Assembly (NCBI GenBank): GCA_944739405.2
Contig: OX123182.2
Location: forward strand, 103,891,279 to 103,955,278
Source of the DNA: Euclidia mi
Lineage: Eukaryota > Arthropoda > Insecta > Lepidoptera > Erebidae
Direction: 5' to 3'
Length of the DNA stretch: 64,000 nt
Shown here: piece after piece, positions 12,838 through 24,730 of the stretch
Numbering within the stretch: the first letter of the stretch is position 1
Layout of the letters: each line of letters begins with the position of its first letter
The notes under the pieces: generated by a model
Seen by the model: only the letters and a program-made list of their open reading frames with translations
Database searches by the model: none
What the model was told of the DNA's origin: nothing
Made by a program: the position numbers and the translations under genes

Positions 12838-12917
12838 GAGCCTCGTCCGTTGATCGGCAGGTGCACCACTTGCAGGTGAGGTTGGCTTGGGACCCTAAGT
12901 TCTTGGTGGGAACCCTA
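12838..12917 (+). repeat. RTE-like 3' terminal fragment
   Basis: About 80 bases match the end of the RT remnant at 3664-3745, read in the coding direction. The match runs from gcctcgtccgttgatcggc to gggaaccctat. It keeps AAG where the 3.7 kb copy has a TAG stop. It sits next to the SINE-A tail inside the Helitron, so both probably arrived together or in succession. Confidence 0.7.
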
Positions 12918-13488
12918 TTTTTGGCAATTCCTTCCCTAATGGGGTAAAACAGGGGTTCATAGTTTGTATGAAACTTTTTATTATTTCAATGGATTAACTA
13001 TAAACTTTGTATAATGGTTCCTCTAACCACGTTTGATGACGAGTTAAAACCGAGCACTTAGAAAGGAGTTTTTGAAGTCTTACCCTTATTGAGGTTATAA
13101 ATGGTGTCCGAGGTGGTATATAAAAAAATGTATTGAAGATTTTTTCAATTTTATCACGGAAATTAATATAATCAATGGGTTCACTAGAAACTTTGTTTAT
13201 CGGTTCCTCAAGTGACCTTAATGAAATCACATTTAGGGCGTGCGGCTCAAAAAGGAGTCCTGATTCATATGAATCTTTTTATAATTCAAGGTCTTTGTAA
13301 GTTTGTATGACAATAAAATAACATTCATCAAATTTCTTTGAGAATTGGCATTGCAAACCAAAAGGCGTAAAACATTGTATAAATTGTTGTGTTTATTTTA
13401 AAAATAAATGCATATTTTATTCTTTCTATTCCACAAAACATTTTATCTACGCGAAATTCACGCGAACAAAGCAGCAAGCAAAAGCTAG

Positions 13489-13964
13489 TGCTGTATATAT
13501 CTGGAAAAAGATTTCCGCTTGTTGTTGAAACATAAAATATTTGTATATTCATCGGAAGATAACCTTGAGCTAAGTTCTTACCGTTAGGGCATTTTTCACT
13601 ATGTCCTCTCTTCTGCCGATGCAGATGATGCAGCGCATAACGCATAAAGCATTCAATAGAAATATAAAATTGCTTTTCGATTTAACCATTTAAACATATT
13701 TTTGTCTTTACAGATTTTGGAGATATACCAACCTACATTTGAAGACGATGACACTTTTAAGACAATCACATGAGAGTACGTCTTTAATAAAGCTTCAACA
13801 TAACAGATATACAGTGTTTCTGCATATGTTGCAGCTTCCTTTTTTATAGGTAAGTGTCTGACGTCCCACTGCAGCGCAAACGCGGGGGCCTTCACAAGGG
13901 GTAAACGACACTTTTCCCATATATCCTTATCATTTCCCTCTTATCATATCATTTCATCCCGCCA
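13489..13964. other. no recognisable feature
   Basis: Open frames of 80 and 105 codons on the minus strand (13328-13645, 13653-13895) lack domains. The first overlaps the Helitron end. Confidence 0.45.
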
Positions 13965-14935
13965 TCACCGTGTAGGCCATCAGCGATGTCACTTGACGTT
14001 TAAGGGTGTCCATAGGGTTGTCAATTCTGCCCATTTCTCATCTGACATGCAACACATATCACACCCTTCCTGGAAGAGTAGCGTAACTCAACTTGCGTCA
14101 TATTTTTTTATTATTGCAAAAAATCGAGCGTACCCTAATACACCTTCGCACAAATTTTCATGAAGCTAACGCCAAAAATAAGGGTACTGTCACAAAAAAT
14201 ATGTTTTATTGGAACGAAAATAAAATAGTTTTCCATACTTATATAAATTTAAACATACATACATTTATTTATTTTACAAATTTCCCTGGGTATAAAGCCA
14301 TAAACACACATACCCATAACAAACACGAATAATTAAAATAATTTTATAAAAGTAAATAAACATAAGCATTTGTTCTTGGATACTAAAGGCGTGTCTTGCA
14401 AGTCCACTTACTTATTGCACGAAACTGGTTGCGGGACTGTTTTGCGTTAAAGTATGTATTTCTGTTTACTTAAATGATTTTTTCGTGTAAAAACTGCGTA
14501 ATTGATACTTACACTTTCAGACTAGCCTAAAATTGTAGCATGAATAATGGAATAATTACACTTAACGCAGCCAATGTGGTACACCAAAGATCGTAACAAA
14601 GCAATATCCATTTTTACACCGGCATCTTTTGTAACAGTTTCGGGGATTATTTAGGTAACCGTATAATTCAACCATATCTAACAGTATACATAAAACAATG
14701 AAAAATCGGAAACTCTATCATTTCGCCGCTGCTAAATGCCATCTTTTGTTGTTTATAATAATGATTTTTTAACAATGTTGGACACTATTTTTAAGCTCCT
14801 GAAAAGTTGTCTGAATTCACTTACCGCTTTCTTACAGGAAGGGTGCGATATATGTTCCGCCGAGCTTCATTTTAGCGCGGCAGCTTTCGAGTGACATCAA
14901 CGCTATTTGTGATGGAATGGGTTATGGACTTATGG
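13965..14935. mobile_element. possible foldback/MITE-like element with long imperfect inverted ends
   Basis: Two motif pairs recur in inverted order at the two ends. Left: catcagcgatgtcacttgac, then about 50 bases on, atcacacccttcctg. Right: caggaagggtgcgatat (14836), then gtgacatcaacgctatttgtg. The intervening 750 bases have no recognisable coding. Target duplications are not clear, so the limits are approximate and the element class is open. Confidence 0.35.
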
Positions 14936-15135
14936 TATTCCTAATGCGGTCTGTCAGGTGGCTGCACCCGAAATTATTTATTTACGACTAAATCAAATAC
15001 TGAACGAAAAAAAATTATTCGAATTTTATGTCTTAAAAACCTGATAGACCTTACCTGACTAAGACCGATGCCAATGCAGATGGAAAACCGGTGATCCAGA
15101 TCCTCAAAAAGAGAAAAACTAAAAATTTAAAAAAT

Positions 15136-15507
15136 CTTTCTTTTTCTTAGCGTTATCCCAGTTTCAATCTAGGGTCCGCTTACTAGTCTAACCGGATTTG
15201 GCTGAATATTAGCTTTTCCACAGAGCGACTGCCTGTCTGACCTCCGCAACCCGAAGGGATAGCGATATTCTATGGGTAAGACTAGTGTCAGTTTATTTAG
15301 AAGGTACTGACGCCCTGTAACGACTGTCAAAGATCTTCATGACAACCGGGACAGACGGCTTAACGTGCTCTCCGAGGCACAGGACAAGCGATAATTAACA
15401 ATTCAATGCACACATAACTCCGAAAAGTCATTGGTGCGCGCCGTGGATTCGAACCCGATAGCCTCTGCATGGCAGTCTGTTGGTATATCCACTCGACTAT
15501 CGCTGCC
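15136..15507 (-). mobile_element. SINE-B, complete copy
   Basis: The reverse complement begins ggcagcgatagtcgagtgg (tRNA-like A box) and carries the B box ggttcgaatcc in the form gattcgaacccgat read on plus. It continues through the conserved body to the tail cgctaagaaaaagaaag. It closely matches the plus-strand copy at 36521-36895. Such SINEs use RNA polymerase III promoters and borrow LINE reverse transcriptase. Confidence 0.85.
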
Positions 15508-16734
15508 AAGTGCTGAAAAGTTAAAAAATGCCATCAATAAATAAGTGCGTTATTTATTGTAATTCGACATTAGTTTCAATGAATTTAGGGACAGATGTTT
15601 TAAAATCTTGGATTAATCTACTTTAATACATAAATAAAACCAGAACTAAACTTCGAACTATAATATTTCGTCCGTCGTCCTATGCACCCAAAGTCCAGTA
15701 GGTATTTCGAAAATTGGACGCGCGTATTTTTTATAGCGGCTTGAAAAAAGTGAAAACTTCAAAAAAAATGTCGTTTCCCAGGTTTTATTTTTGGTTAGTA
15801 TGACTTGGCATGATGTCCAAAACGCGTAGACTTCGGCTTGGTGATGGGTCTTGTGACACCCTGTATATTGCAAACTTGTGTTTTAGACCAGAATTCTAAT
15901 AATAAGCTGCGACGCAACTGTTTGATTGAATTAGTTGGAAGTTTGACTGTTGACTTTGTATTTGTTCGAAGGTTGAACCAACATCTAATATACGGATAGG
16001 GCGAGCTAAATATTAATTACATGTATACGGTATTATGCGCCTCATTGTAGGGCAAGCTAAATATTAATGATATGTTTACAGTAGGTACCTAAAATTCACC
16101 TTGTTGAATTGAGTATATCATAAACGATTTTAAACTTTATATTCATTTTTCAATAAATAAATCAAAATACCTATTTGGCTCGAGGTCGTCGGCAGGATCG
16201 CGGCCAGCTATGGTAACAGCAATTTGCGTCGCTCCACCGCAACGTTACGTAGACGAACATTACGGTGATTTTAATTGATTTGAGGCAAAACGTGATTCCA
16301 ACATACTCTCTCTACACGCCACAGGTGGCGAATGAAGAGCCCGACAGCAAAAAGGAAAATAAGTTCGTGGTCATGTAAACAGAGGGTTCATAAGCCCCTA
16401 CTTCAACAGATGTATGTCGTTGGAGAAAGCAGAAGTACTCATATAGTTGAAGTGGCCCGTCACATAAAGGATCCGTCAAATAAACTTGTTTATTTAAAAT
16501 AAATAAAATGAATAATGATAAAATATTATCATGCATAAAATAAGAATATTAAAAAACAAACAGCAAAATAAAATAAATAAAATATTGTAGTTCGCAGTTA
16601 GTTACTCCTTACAACTGTTTACAAATCTAACTGTGTCTCTAGAAACTCGTTAGAAAACCAAAACCTTTTTATAATTCAAACTCTTTGCTGTTGAACTTTT
16701 TAATTTCTCCCCGTTGATTACACTGTGAGTTGCA
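15508..16734. other. no recognisable gene
   Basis: Only short open frames. Two near-identical 18-base phrases (agggcgagctaaatattaat and agggcaagctaaatattaat) lie about 53 bases apart near 16000 and 16050. Otherwise AT-rich filler. Confidence 0.45.
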
Positions 16735-17030
16735 AGTTGATTACAAGTAGTGGTATACCGCCGTTTGCCCGAATTTTATTTGCCCTAATATCATTTGCCA
16801 TAATAGTCGACAGCCATAATAAAATATTATATGACGTAATATTAATTTGCCCTACTCTTATTTGCTATATTAGTCACGGGCTAGAAGCTTTGTTTCCCAT
16901 CAAGTCACTTACCATAACATCATTTGTCATAATCATTGTAAGCCCTAATAATCACAAGCCCTAATTATCACATGCCCTAATTATCATTTGACCGTATTTT
17001 CAAATGCACTAATTTTATTTAAACTAATGT
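16735..17030 (+). repeat. degenerate minisatellite, unit about 15-16 bases
   Basis: A long run of variants of atttgccctaattatc / acatgccctaattatc covers nearly 300 bases. The units diverge but keep the GCCCTAAT core, best preserved near 16940-16990. The open frame across it is a by-product of the repeat. Confidence 0.75.
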
Positions 17031-17504
17031 TTCACTAGACAAATAATGATTTCTTTGCTTTCGAGTGCCTAGGGTTAGGTCTGACTGTAATTGCAGTAAC
17101 TAAATAGGTTATGTTACCTACCTATTTACAGTGAATCCCTGAAGTTTTACTTTGTAAAAAAGCCAATCTAGAAGTCTTTACAATGTCTCTAAATAAACGT
17201 GATATAGCTGCTAGCTTCTTATTACATAACTTTACATTGTTACTATTTCAAAACTTATTGACATGATGCATTTGAGATATGTATATTTCATATAGGTACG
17301 ATAGCATAGCAGAGTGATCATAGATTTAACTGGGATAACACTAAGACAATGATGGTGAAAGTTTTTTTTTTAATTCTATTTTATTTAAAGGGGCACTTTA
17401 TACATAGTAAATGTCGGCCCTATGGTGAAAGTTATCATGAAGGAGTTGTCAGCAAAATAAAGGCATAATTATAATACCTACTTGCTTTATTTTTTTTTTC
17501 TACT
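17031..17504. other. no recognisable feature
   Basis: AT-rich sequence with poly-T runs and nothing else evident. Confidence 0.45.
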
Positions 17505-17685
17505 AGCTAGCTCGGCGAACTTCGTACCACCTAACAGGCGATTCTTTCTTTATTTTTTATTTTTTCTCTCCGTAAGAACCATCCTCGTACTTCAAGGAAT
17601 ATTATAAAAAAAGAATTTGACAAGATTTGCGCTTAGTAACACATTCAGCGATTTATTTTTATATTATAGATATGATGACAGTCAA
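17505..17685 (-). repeat. dispersed repeat end (CTAG-type terminus, minus strand)
   Basis: Begins actagctagctcggcgaac with a small hairpin (cgaacttcg) and runs through taagaaccatcctcgtactt, then aggaatattataaaaaaag, to ttcagcgatttatttt. From general familiarity this text is common in moth and butterfly genomes as the end of non-coding repeats. No coding present. Confidence 0.5.
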
Positions 17686-18500
17686 TAAAGTATGCAGCAT
17701 ACGATGGATCTGATTGATTTCATTGCATATTTAATATTTGTCATATTGTATAACAAATGCCAGCCATGCCAGTTATTAAAATAATGCAATCGGCAATCCA
17801 AATTATGTTAATTTGCTGAAGGAAATTGATACATAAGGTGGCATTTTACCAAAGCTTTTTACATAGTTTTGATGGTAAGTATTTAAAAAAATATTACTTT
17901 TTTATTTGATATAGGAGGCAAAAGAGCAGACGGTTCTCTCGGTAGTAATCGATTACCGCCGCCCATAGACACCGGTAGCACCAGAGATGGAGTCACAAGT
18001 GCCCGCCCGGATGACACAAGGAATAGGAGCAGGCGCGGGATAAGGAAAAAATAAAAGTATCAAGCCCAGTGCCGGCCGCACACATATTTCAGTCACGCCT
18101 AGGAGGAGGTTAAAATTAATTTATACCTACAGGAGTAAAAAGAAAACATTCAAATCCACACAAATTCAATGCATTCATTAAAATATCCGGGAAACCCGAA
18201 CACCATATCCAACAAACATTATTTTCATCGTGCACATTCAGGGATTGTTCTAATGCACTGCGGATATCAAATGGATGTTCAGCGGTTCCGCGGTTTTGCA
18301 CGAATTATGCACACATCGCACCAAACGTTCTATCTAATCTTCGATAATTGCTACATTTAACCTTAGGGTACAATGTTTCGGAATGAACTAAAACAGTGCT
18401 AGTTTTGTCCAGGGATATTTGTGCTAAAATGTGTGAATATTCCTCTTGAATATTTGGATATTCACCGTGCGGTGGGATTTTTCGCACTGTTGTGTTGCAT
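17686..18500. other. no recognisable gene
   Basis: Several 60-80 codon frames on both strands (18116-18487) overlap one another and show no domain. Possibly degraded LINE-B 5' sequence near the right edge, but I cannot align it. Confidence 0.4.
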
Positions 18501-19714
18501 CTCGCATTGTAATACTGAGCTCGCTTGTCTAGTGCAAGTGTGGACTACGAGTATGTATAGAGGCGATTGTGAATTTCCGGCCGAGTACCTAATGATTGGG
18601 CTACAGCTGTATTTGTGCCTCTTTATAAAGGTAAAGGCTCGCAACAAGACTGCAAAATTATAGAGTCATTAGCCTTCTCAGCATTGTTGGCAAATTGTAT
18701 GCAAAGGTACTTATTGAAAGAGTTATGGAAGTAACCGACAAGAAAATATGGGATGTACAAGCGGGATTCCGAAAGGGTATGGGATGTACGTATCAGGTTT
18801 TTCCCTTACGAAGCATAGCCGAAAAGTTTTTGGCCAAAGGTTTTGGCCAAGGTCTATTGCGCATTCGTGGATTTGAAAAAGGCTTACGATAAAGTGGTGA
18901 GGAATGAAATGTGGTCGGTGCTGTCAATAAATCGGGTGGACAGCAGCCTCATTCGAGCTCTGAAATCCCTTTATGAGGATTCTAGAGCTCGTGTGAGGAT
19001 GAACGGGGTATACATTGACTGGTTTATCATCGAGACAAGTGTTGGACAGGGATGTGTAGCGTCGCCGTGGCTGTTTAACCTCTTCATGGACAGTTGTTTG
19101 CAAGACCTAAAACATATTGACTGGGGATTAAGGATGAATGGGTTACTTGTCAAATGCCTCCTTTATGCTGATGATCGGGTAATACTTGCATCTTCAGCGG
19201 AGGAATTGCCGGAGATGTTAACAATCATGCATGGTGCGTAAGAGAGGAAAGGAATGAAAGTGAATATAAGTAAAACGAAAGTTATGGTTTTTGAAAAGGA
19301 GGAATGCTCTACGGCTTGTAATGTTTTGATCGATGGACAACAAGTGGAGCAAGTGAATGAGTTTGTATGCTTAGGTACGTTGTTTACAAGAGATGGTAAG
19401 AATGAAGAAGATATTGAAAAAAGAGTTAATGCAGGTAATACAGTGAGTGGAGCTCTGAGGGCGTTTATGAATAGCCAAAACGTGTCCAAAAAGGCACGTT
19501 TGGCTGTGCATAGAGGGGTATTAGTGCCTACCCTTATGTACGGTAGTGAAAGTTGGGTATGGCAGAAGAGATTTGAAAGAAGAATAAATGCTGTGGAAAT
19601 GAGAGCACTAAGAAGTATGTGTGGTGTATCTTTGACCGACAGAGTAAAGAATTTTGTGATAAGAGAATGTTGTGGGGTAAAAGAAGATGTAGTGACAATA
19701 ATTGAGAAAGGCAT

Positions 19715-20451
19715 TGTAACGGGTTCTGGTAGTAAAACGCAGTACGAGGTTCTATGCGTTTATTTGCCGAGTATTGCCTCGCTTCCTATGCCGAGTATGA
19801 CCGACCAACAACACGACACTGGCCTGAACACTAAGGGCTGCAGTCTCCCACGCTGTTCCCTCCGGTAGTGTGCAGGGCAGGTTGCTCGTAGGGCTGCGCG
19901 TAGCGGCAGATCCTCGCAGGCCGTTGGTTCAGCTGGCAGGCGTTGGCGGTCTGAGTGCGATGAGCAGGGCAGGGCAGACTCTTCGGCAGAGGTGACGCCG
20001 AAGGCGATGCAGGAAAGTGTAGCGGTCTAGGAGCGTAGCCGGAGTCTTAGGGTGAACCTGGAACCTGAAGGGAAACAACATTAGGAAAGCCACAACCAAT
20101 AGAGTCAGGCAGGCGGCGTCAGCCGGCCTCAGCTAGCAGGTAGAGAGATGGGCAGTACGCTAACGCAGTAAATGTAGTAACTCACCCACAGCTGGGACCA
20201 GGATACACGTAGAATGTATATGGATATAGCGATATAGAATAGAGTAGCGGTAGTAGGTTAGTGTAGAGTAGCGGTGACGGCCTCCCCTATCTGTCGGCCC
20301 CTTTATATATACCGGCCCTCCATCAGCGTTGGTGTCGGCGCATTACCAAATAAGGGCAAAACTTACGAGCGCGGACGACGGCCTGCCCTGATTGGCCGAG
20401 CGTATGGACGGTATTATGACGCAACGCGGTAAGTACCGGACATACGTTACA
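19715..20451 (-). mobile_element. solo LTR (737 bp) inserted in LINE-B
   Basis: Ends TGTAACGG...CGTTACA, the TG...CA termini of an LTR, flanked by a 4-base duplication GCAT (19711-19714 and 20452-20455). Removing the LTR and one GCAT restores the LINE-B reading frame exactly. It is markedly more GC-rich than its surroundings. Read on the minus strand it has CCAATCAG and a TATATATA box in the order expected of an LTR promoter, matching the second copy at 30305-31023. No internal retroviral-type coding flanks it, so it is a recombination-derived solo LTR. The 4-base duplication suits Ty3/gypsy or BEL elements. Confidence 0.9.
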
Positions 20452-20699
20452 GCATGTTAAGATGGTTTGGGCACATGGAGAGGATGGATGACGATAGACT
20501 GAAGAAAAAGAAGATATATAAGACAAGTGTGAATGGGACAGGACAAAGGGGAAGACCTAGGCGGACGTTCTCTGACCAGATTGGAGACATCCTGAAAAAA
20601 GGACAAGTCAGAAGTACCCTTAACAGAAGAGCATGCATGAGAAACTTGATGGGAGTGATTGAAGCAAGAGAGGTATGTCAGGATCGTTGCAAATGGCGT

Positions 20700-20759
20700 T
20701 CCGTAGTCTCTGCCTACCCCTCCGGAAAACAGGCGTGAGTCTATGTATGTATGTATGTA
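20700..20759 (+). repeat. LINE-B tail with (TATG)n
   Basis: cctccggaaaacaggcgtgag followed by ctatgtatgtatgtatgtatg. The same tail ends SINE-A copies, for example near 26190-26250 and on the minus strand at 12695. Confidence 0.75.
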
Positions 20760-21480
20760 TGTGAATTTCTAAGCTGTTCTGTGTCCGCAATGACTGCACG
20801 CAGCTATAGATTCCTATAATATTATATTATAAGGAGCCAAGTATCTCGGTATGTCAGTAAACCGAGCGAGCGAAATATTCTACCAGAGAGGATGTAACGT
20901 GTTGCTGCAATAGCGACTTTAATATCGCACTCGTGTAGACCTACTGGTCAGCACATGTAAGAAATCAGAAAACATTTTGTATAAAATATTACTAATTGTG
21001 TAAATGTTAAATAATGTACAATTGCAACAGTTTTTAGGGGAGCTAACAAACCCGTCAGGCAGGCTAATGCCATAAAATATGTAGATATGTACATAAAGAA
21101 TATTTTGTACAAAATATGCTTTTTAAAAGTTCATACTTTACAGTTAACACCTTACGCAATTCAGGAAAATCCAGTAAACTTCAACAATCGTAAAATTATT
21201 ATTCCAAAACCTTTTCTTTAAAATACAAGAAACTTCAACAATATTCAAGATTTCTACGATCAAAATAACTGGAAGCAAAGTTGTATGTATCCTTTATATT
21301 ATAATTCACATTCAAACAAAATGCCTTTCTTGAAAAGAGTTTGTATTTTTGTAGCGAACAAATTTTAACAAAGCCGAACCTTCTATACCTTTGTGAATAT
21401 CACTATTTTCGTACTATTAGCCTATTTTTGTGTCGTTTCGCTTGTAGATTTATTCTGTGTCAGGCTAAGCACAGTATCGG
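20760..21480. other. no recognisable feature
   Basis: AT-rich sequence. A 60-codon frame at 21341-21523 has no domain. Confidence 0.45.
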
Positions 21481-21720
21481 GTGCTGTAGTCGCTCGTCTT
21501 CTTCTTTTTTACTAGGCTCATAGCAGAGAGGATATAGTTATGGCATCAGGGATGGTAGCACTCTAATGCGTGCTACCATCCCAGAATATCCGCCACTCTC
21601 TATTCATTAGAATATCCACAATTCCTCTCGCACGGTTACCTTCTTTGGGCATAGGTGGAGTGGGCCATTGATTGCAAACTTCAATCAACGATACTTTCCA
21701 CTTCGGCTCGCAGGATAGAA
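21481..21720 (-). repeat. retroelement-like segment with (GAA)-type tail, minus strand
   Basis: The plus strand shows cttcttcttttttactaggc at the left edge, so the minus strand ends in a GAAGAAG-type tail. GC content rises above its flanks and a 13-base hairpin is embedded at 21549-21582. Coding is not recognisable. Classification as a LINE or SINE end is by tail only. Confidence 0.35.
21549..21582. repeat. hairpin, 13-base perfect arms
   Basis: gggatggtagcac and its exact complement gtgctaccatccc flank an 8-base loop. Confidence 0.85.
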
Positions 21721-24451
21721 AGAAACTGGATTCTGCTTTATTTAAACTCTACACCTGACGCATGTTTAAGATTATCAGCATCACTACACTCAAATTATCA
21801 GGCTGCTTAAAATTGACATAAGCCATAAGTTGTTGTTTTAAACTCAATAATAATAATACTGCTTACTAACATAATAATAATTTTTAAAAAGATTGACCAG
21901 CAGTACCTACCACTAAATTTAGTCACATATCAACTATACACATGACAATCTGTAGCACACAATACAGAAATTTTGTATCTACAACATTTTTGTCAGGGAC
22001 AAGACTTCCTGTAATATCACCTAATATAAAAGTACCCTATCTTCCTAATTTCGAATACGATTCTATGTTAAGTTGAACATTGACTCGATAAACGTTTGTC
22101 CGTCGAACGCGAACGTTGTACCGGTCGGCTGAACCGAGCTACTGAGTATCTATCACAGGCGAACCGTGAAAATTTTCAATAAATGTATGATTCTGAGCAA
22201 GTGGACTTTCTTTGTGTAAATTGTATAGGTATCTGGCAGCTTTTGTGTGTTTTAGGAGTAAAATTATATTACAAGGCGTTCAATATAATAGTTTTCATGA
22301 TAATAAAATAATTAGGTACGGCATATCGTTTGTCACGCTTACGCGGGCAAAGCTGAAAGCCAAAGCTTGGGAGATATATTTTCGCTGACATCCTTGTCAC
22401 AAACAGACTGGCAATATAAACCTGTACTTAATTAAATCCGCACGCTAATTTAGAACCTATTTTAAAAACTACAAACGGGGCCCGTTTATTATTTTTAACT
22501 CAAGTTCTGATATGATCACACGACTAAGAAAACTCTTTCATCAATGCATTAATTAAAAGGCACTCGGTGCCTTTTACCTGTCTTCTTTCTTTTTTGCGTT
22601 ATGTACTTTGTCCACAGCCCTCCAAAATGCCTTACGGTGCTGCATTACGGTCCTTTTAAATAATGCGTTTGGTGCCGGACTGGTGCAAACAGTAGAATAT
22701 GTTTTTTATCGCGAAAAAGTGCAAGAGTCAATGGAATCATGCAAGAGTCGTACAGTGCACGTCCAAAAGACGCACAACTCTCGCACGATCTTGCGTCGAG
22801 TAGTTTTGTATGGTAATACAAAATCTGGCAGAGTGGCAGAATTGAGACGGCACTCCAAGAGTTTTCACCGCGTCTCAAAGAAATAATTAATAGAACAAAG
22901 GTATCTCTAATGAAATGTGGCATATTTTCAGAGTTCCTTCCGGTACATATAGACCATTAATTATGTCGACGAAGAAACCCTACGTATCAAAATTTTGTAA
23001 CTAGCCATGGGTGATAATCTCAGAAAGGTTTAACCCGTAACAAGGCAAATTTAAGAAGGTCCCTCAATGACTGAAATGTATGAAGGGATGTTTATGGTAT
23101 AACATTAAATTTTAGGAAAGGTCTAATTAGGGACGTGTAATTAAATTAGGTGGAAGGAGTCGTCACACAATTCTTCCAAAATAAAGGCAAAATATCTTCG
23201 GCTTGGGTTACATCAGCCATGATCAGGGATTACTTTAAATAACGTTAAAATAATTTATTAATTCCCTGAATTTCACGTAGGTAAATTAATCTTTACTTAA
23301 AGTATAAACTAAACACAATTATATATAAAAACCAAAATGTTAAAATCTGCTTACACTCTGCTCTACATCCATTTGTATTTCACAAATACAAGCCCTATGT
23401 AATATAAACAAACCTTTAAATGGATGAAAACACAGGTCAATGTTAGGAATGATACAGACTAAAAATAAAGAACTCGGGCTCCGGAACGTGTCCAAACGCT
23501 ATTGTATAGAAATTATAACGTAGTAGGCAATATTTGAAGTGTGTAGCTATCGTACTAAACAGAGTTGGATTTGACTGCACGGATGGTGTAGTGTTTTATA
23601 AGCGGCCGGTTGACTGATTGACACTACGCCGTGAAATGTACTTAAATTTACTCTAAATTTTCATCATGTTCTAGAACAGGCTCTGGAGAAGCTTTTATAT
23701 TAATAAGAGCCTGATAATCATAGTTGGTAGCAGCAGCCTGCTTTTCTAAGTACATTGTAGTGCCAGCGTCTATCAGCAGTGACAAATATAATTTACAACA
23801 GCACAAACGTTAAATTAAAAATAGAGTATTTAGTCGTCATCAAAACACAGGTAAAAACATCAAAAATATTTATCTAACAAATAAGTCGACGACCAACCAT
23901 CAAAACACGCAACATTTGCCAAATAATCCCTTACCCAACATTTGACAAACTTGGTCGAAAAAGCCGACGAAGCTACTCTGTACTCAGGCTCTTTTTCCCG
24001 CTTGCTTTGACAACCCACCTACATAATAAGATTGCTGATATGCGTCACTCATTTCCGTAACGTGCGGAACTAGGGACAGATGGCCTGCCCTTATTAATAT
24101 TAACGTATAAACCGCATTAGAAACTTATGTACGGTACATTATGTAAGAAATTATGAGCCGTATTTATACTCAGCTTTGCTCGTACGTCATGAAAGATAAC
24201 TTCCAAAATATGTGTGCTCATTTTACCAGCTAAAGCGATGATACTTTTGGACGAAAGTTTCTAAGAATGTTGGTTAGAGATTACTTAGAGTCTGGACGTT
24301 AACTGCTATCCTTATTAATATGGCGACTATTCTTCCTTATATGGCGCTTGTAATAGTTGTATTTTCAGTGAGTAGAATATATTATCTAAAGAGGGCTTGT
24401 GTGGATGCGGTTTTAGGTATGTATCGGTTGACTAGGTTGTAATCTACTAAT
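21721..24451. other. no recognisable gene
   Basis: About 2.7 kb of AT-rich sequence. A decayed repeat terminus (cttacgcgggcaaagctga) lies near 22336-22375. A 92-codon frame pair at 22608-22923 on opposite strands shows no domain. Nothing else supported. Confidence 0.45.
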
Positions 24452-24650
24452 GATAAAATTGAGTCCCCTTTTCATCCTGTCAGTCTGAACGCAATAAACT
24501 CAAAACAACTTAACGGATTTTCGTACACTTTTCAGCAATGGATAGAATAATTCTCGAGGAAAGGCTAGGTGTGAAATACACACATACATTTTTTTGTTAG
24601 CTTATATTGTCCCACTGCTGAGCAAAGGCCTCTCCCCTAGCTTTCCAGAA
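24452..24650. repeat. dispersed repeat fragment plus LINE-tail scrap
   Basis: gagtccccttttcatcctgt and the following aaacaacttaacggattttc are the same text type as 9425-9570. It is followed by ttgtcccactgctgagcaaa, a reverse-strand LINE-tail scrap like those at 7803 and 26615. Confidence 0.45.
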
Positions 24651-24730
24651 ATCTCTGTGCTCTGCGATCACTGGCCCTTAAAAGGGTCATCCCACTATCT
24701 CCGTTTGGGTCGGCTTCGTCGCCGTTGACC

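Larger units (their letters stand above)
11863..13488 (+). mobile_element. Helitron-like non-autonomous element
   Basis: The element starts TCTGTATATATAAAATCC after an A and ends ...caaaagCTAG before a T, the A|T insertion signature of Helitrons. A degenerate hairpin region (cacgcgaacaaagcagc) lies just inside the 3' end. The body is made of recurring modules of roughly 130 bases (ggggtaaaacaggggttcag, then tgtatgaaactttt, then caaactttg). The 5' end is repeated at 12347. No replicase or helicase coding is visible, so it is non-autonomous. A foreign insert lies at 12695-12917. Class call rests on the termini only. Confidence 0.55.
18501..20759 (+). pseudogene. LINE-B reverse transcriptase, broken and split by a solo LTR
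   Basis: Fragments in order: VPLYKGKG and the fingers region (about 18600-18700), VYCAFVDLKKAYDKV with the first catalytic Asp (18849), SVGQGCVASPWLFNLF, CLLYADDRVILA with the second Asp pair (19155), then ISKTKVMVF, MYGSESWVWQK and the C-terminal block. The C-terminus resumes at 20454 (LRWFGHMERMDDDRL) after an LTR insertion and ends CQDRCKWRSVVSAYPSGKQA with a (TATG) tail. Breaks include a frameshift near 18657, another near 18835 beside a duplicated ttttggccaa, a TAA at 19239 and the LTR. No endonuclease domain is seen. The LINE clade is uncertain; the style is that of RTE/Jockey-related insect elements. Confidence 0.85.

Noticed and set aside
19163..19714. 183-codon minus-strand frame
   Set aside because: Antisense shadow of the LINE-B reverse transcriptase.
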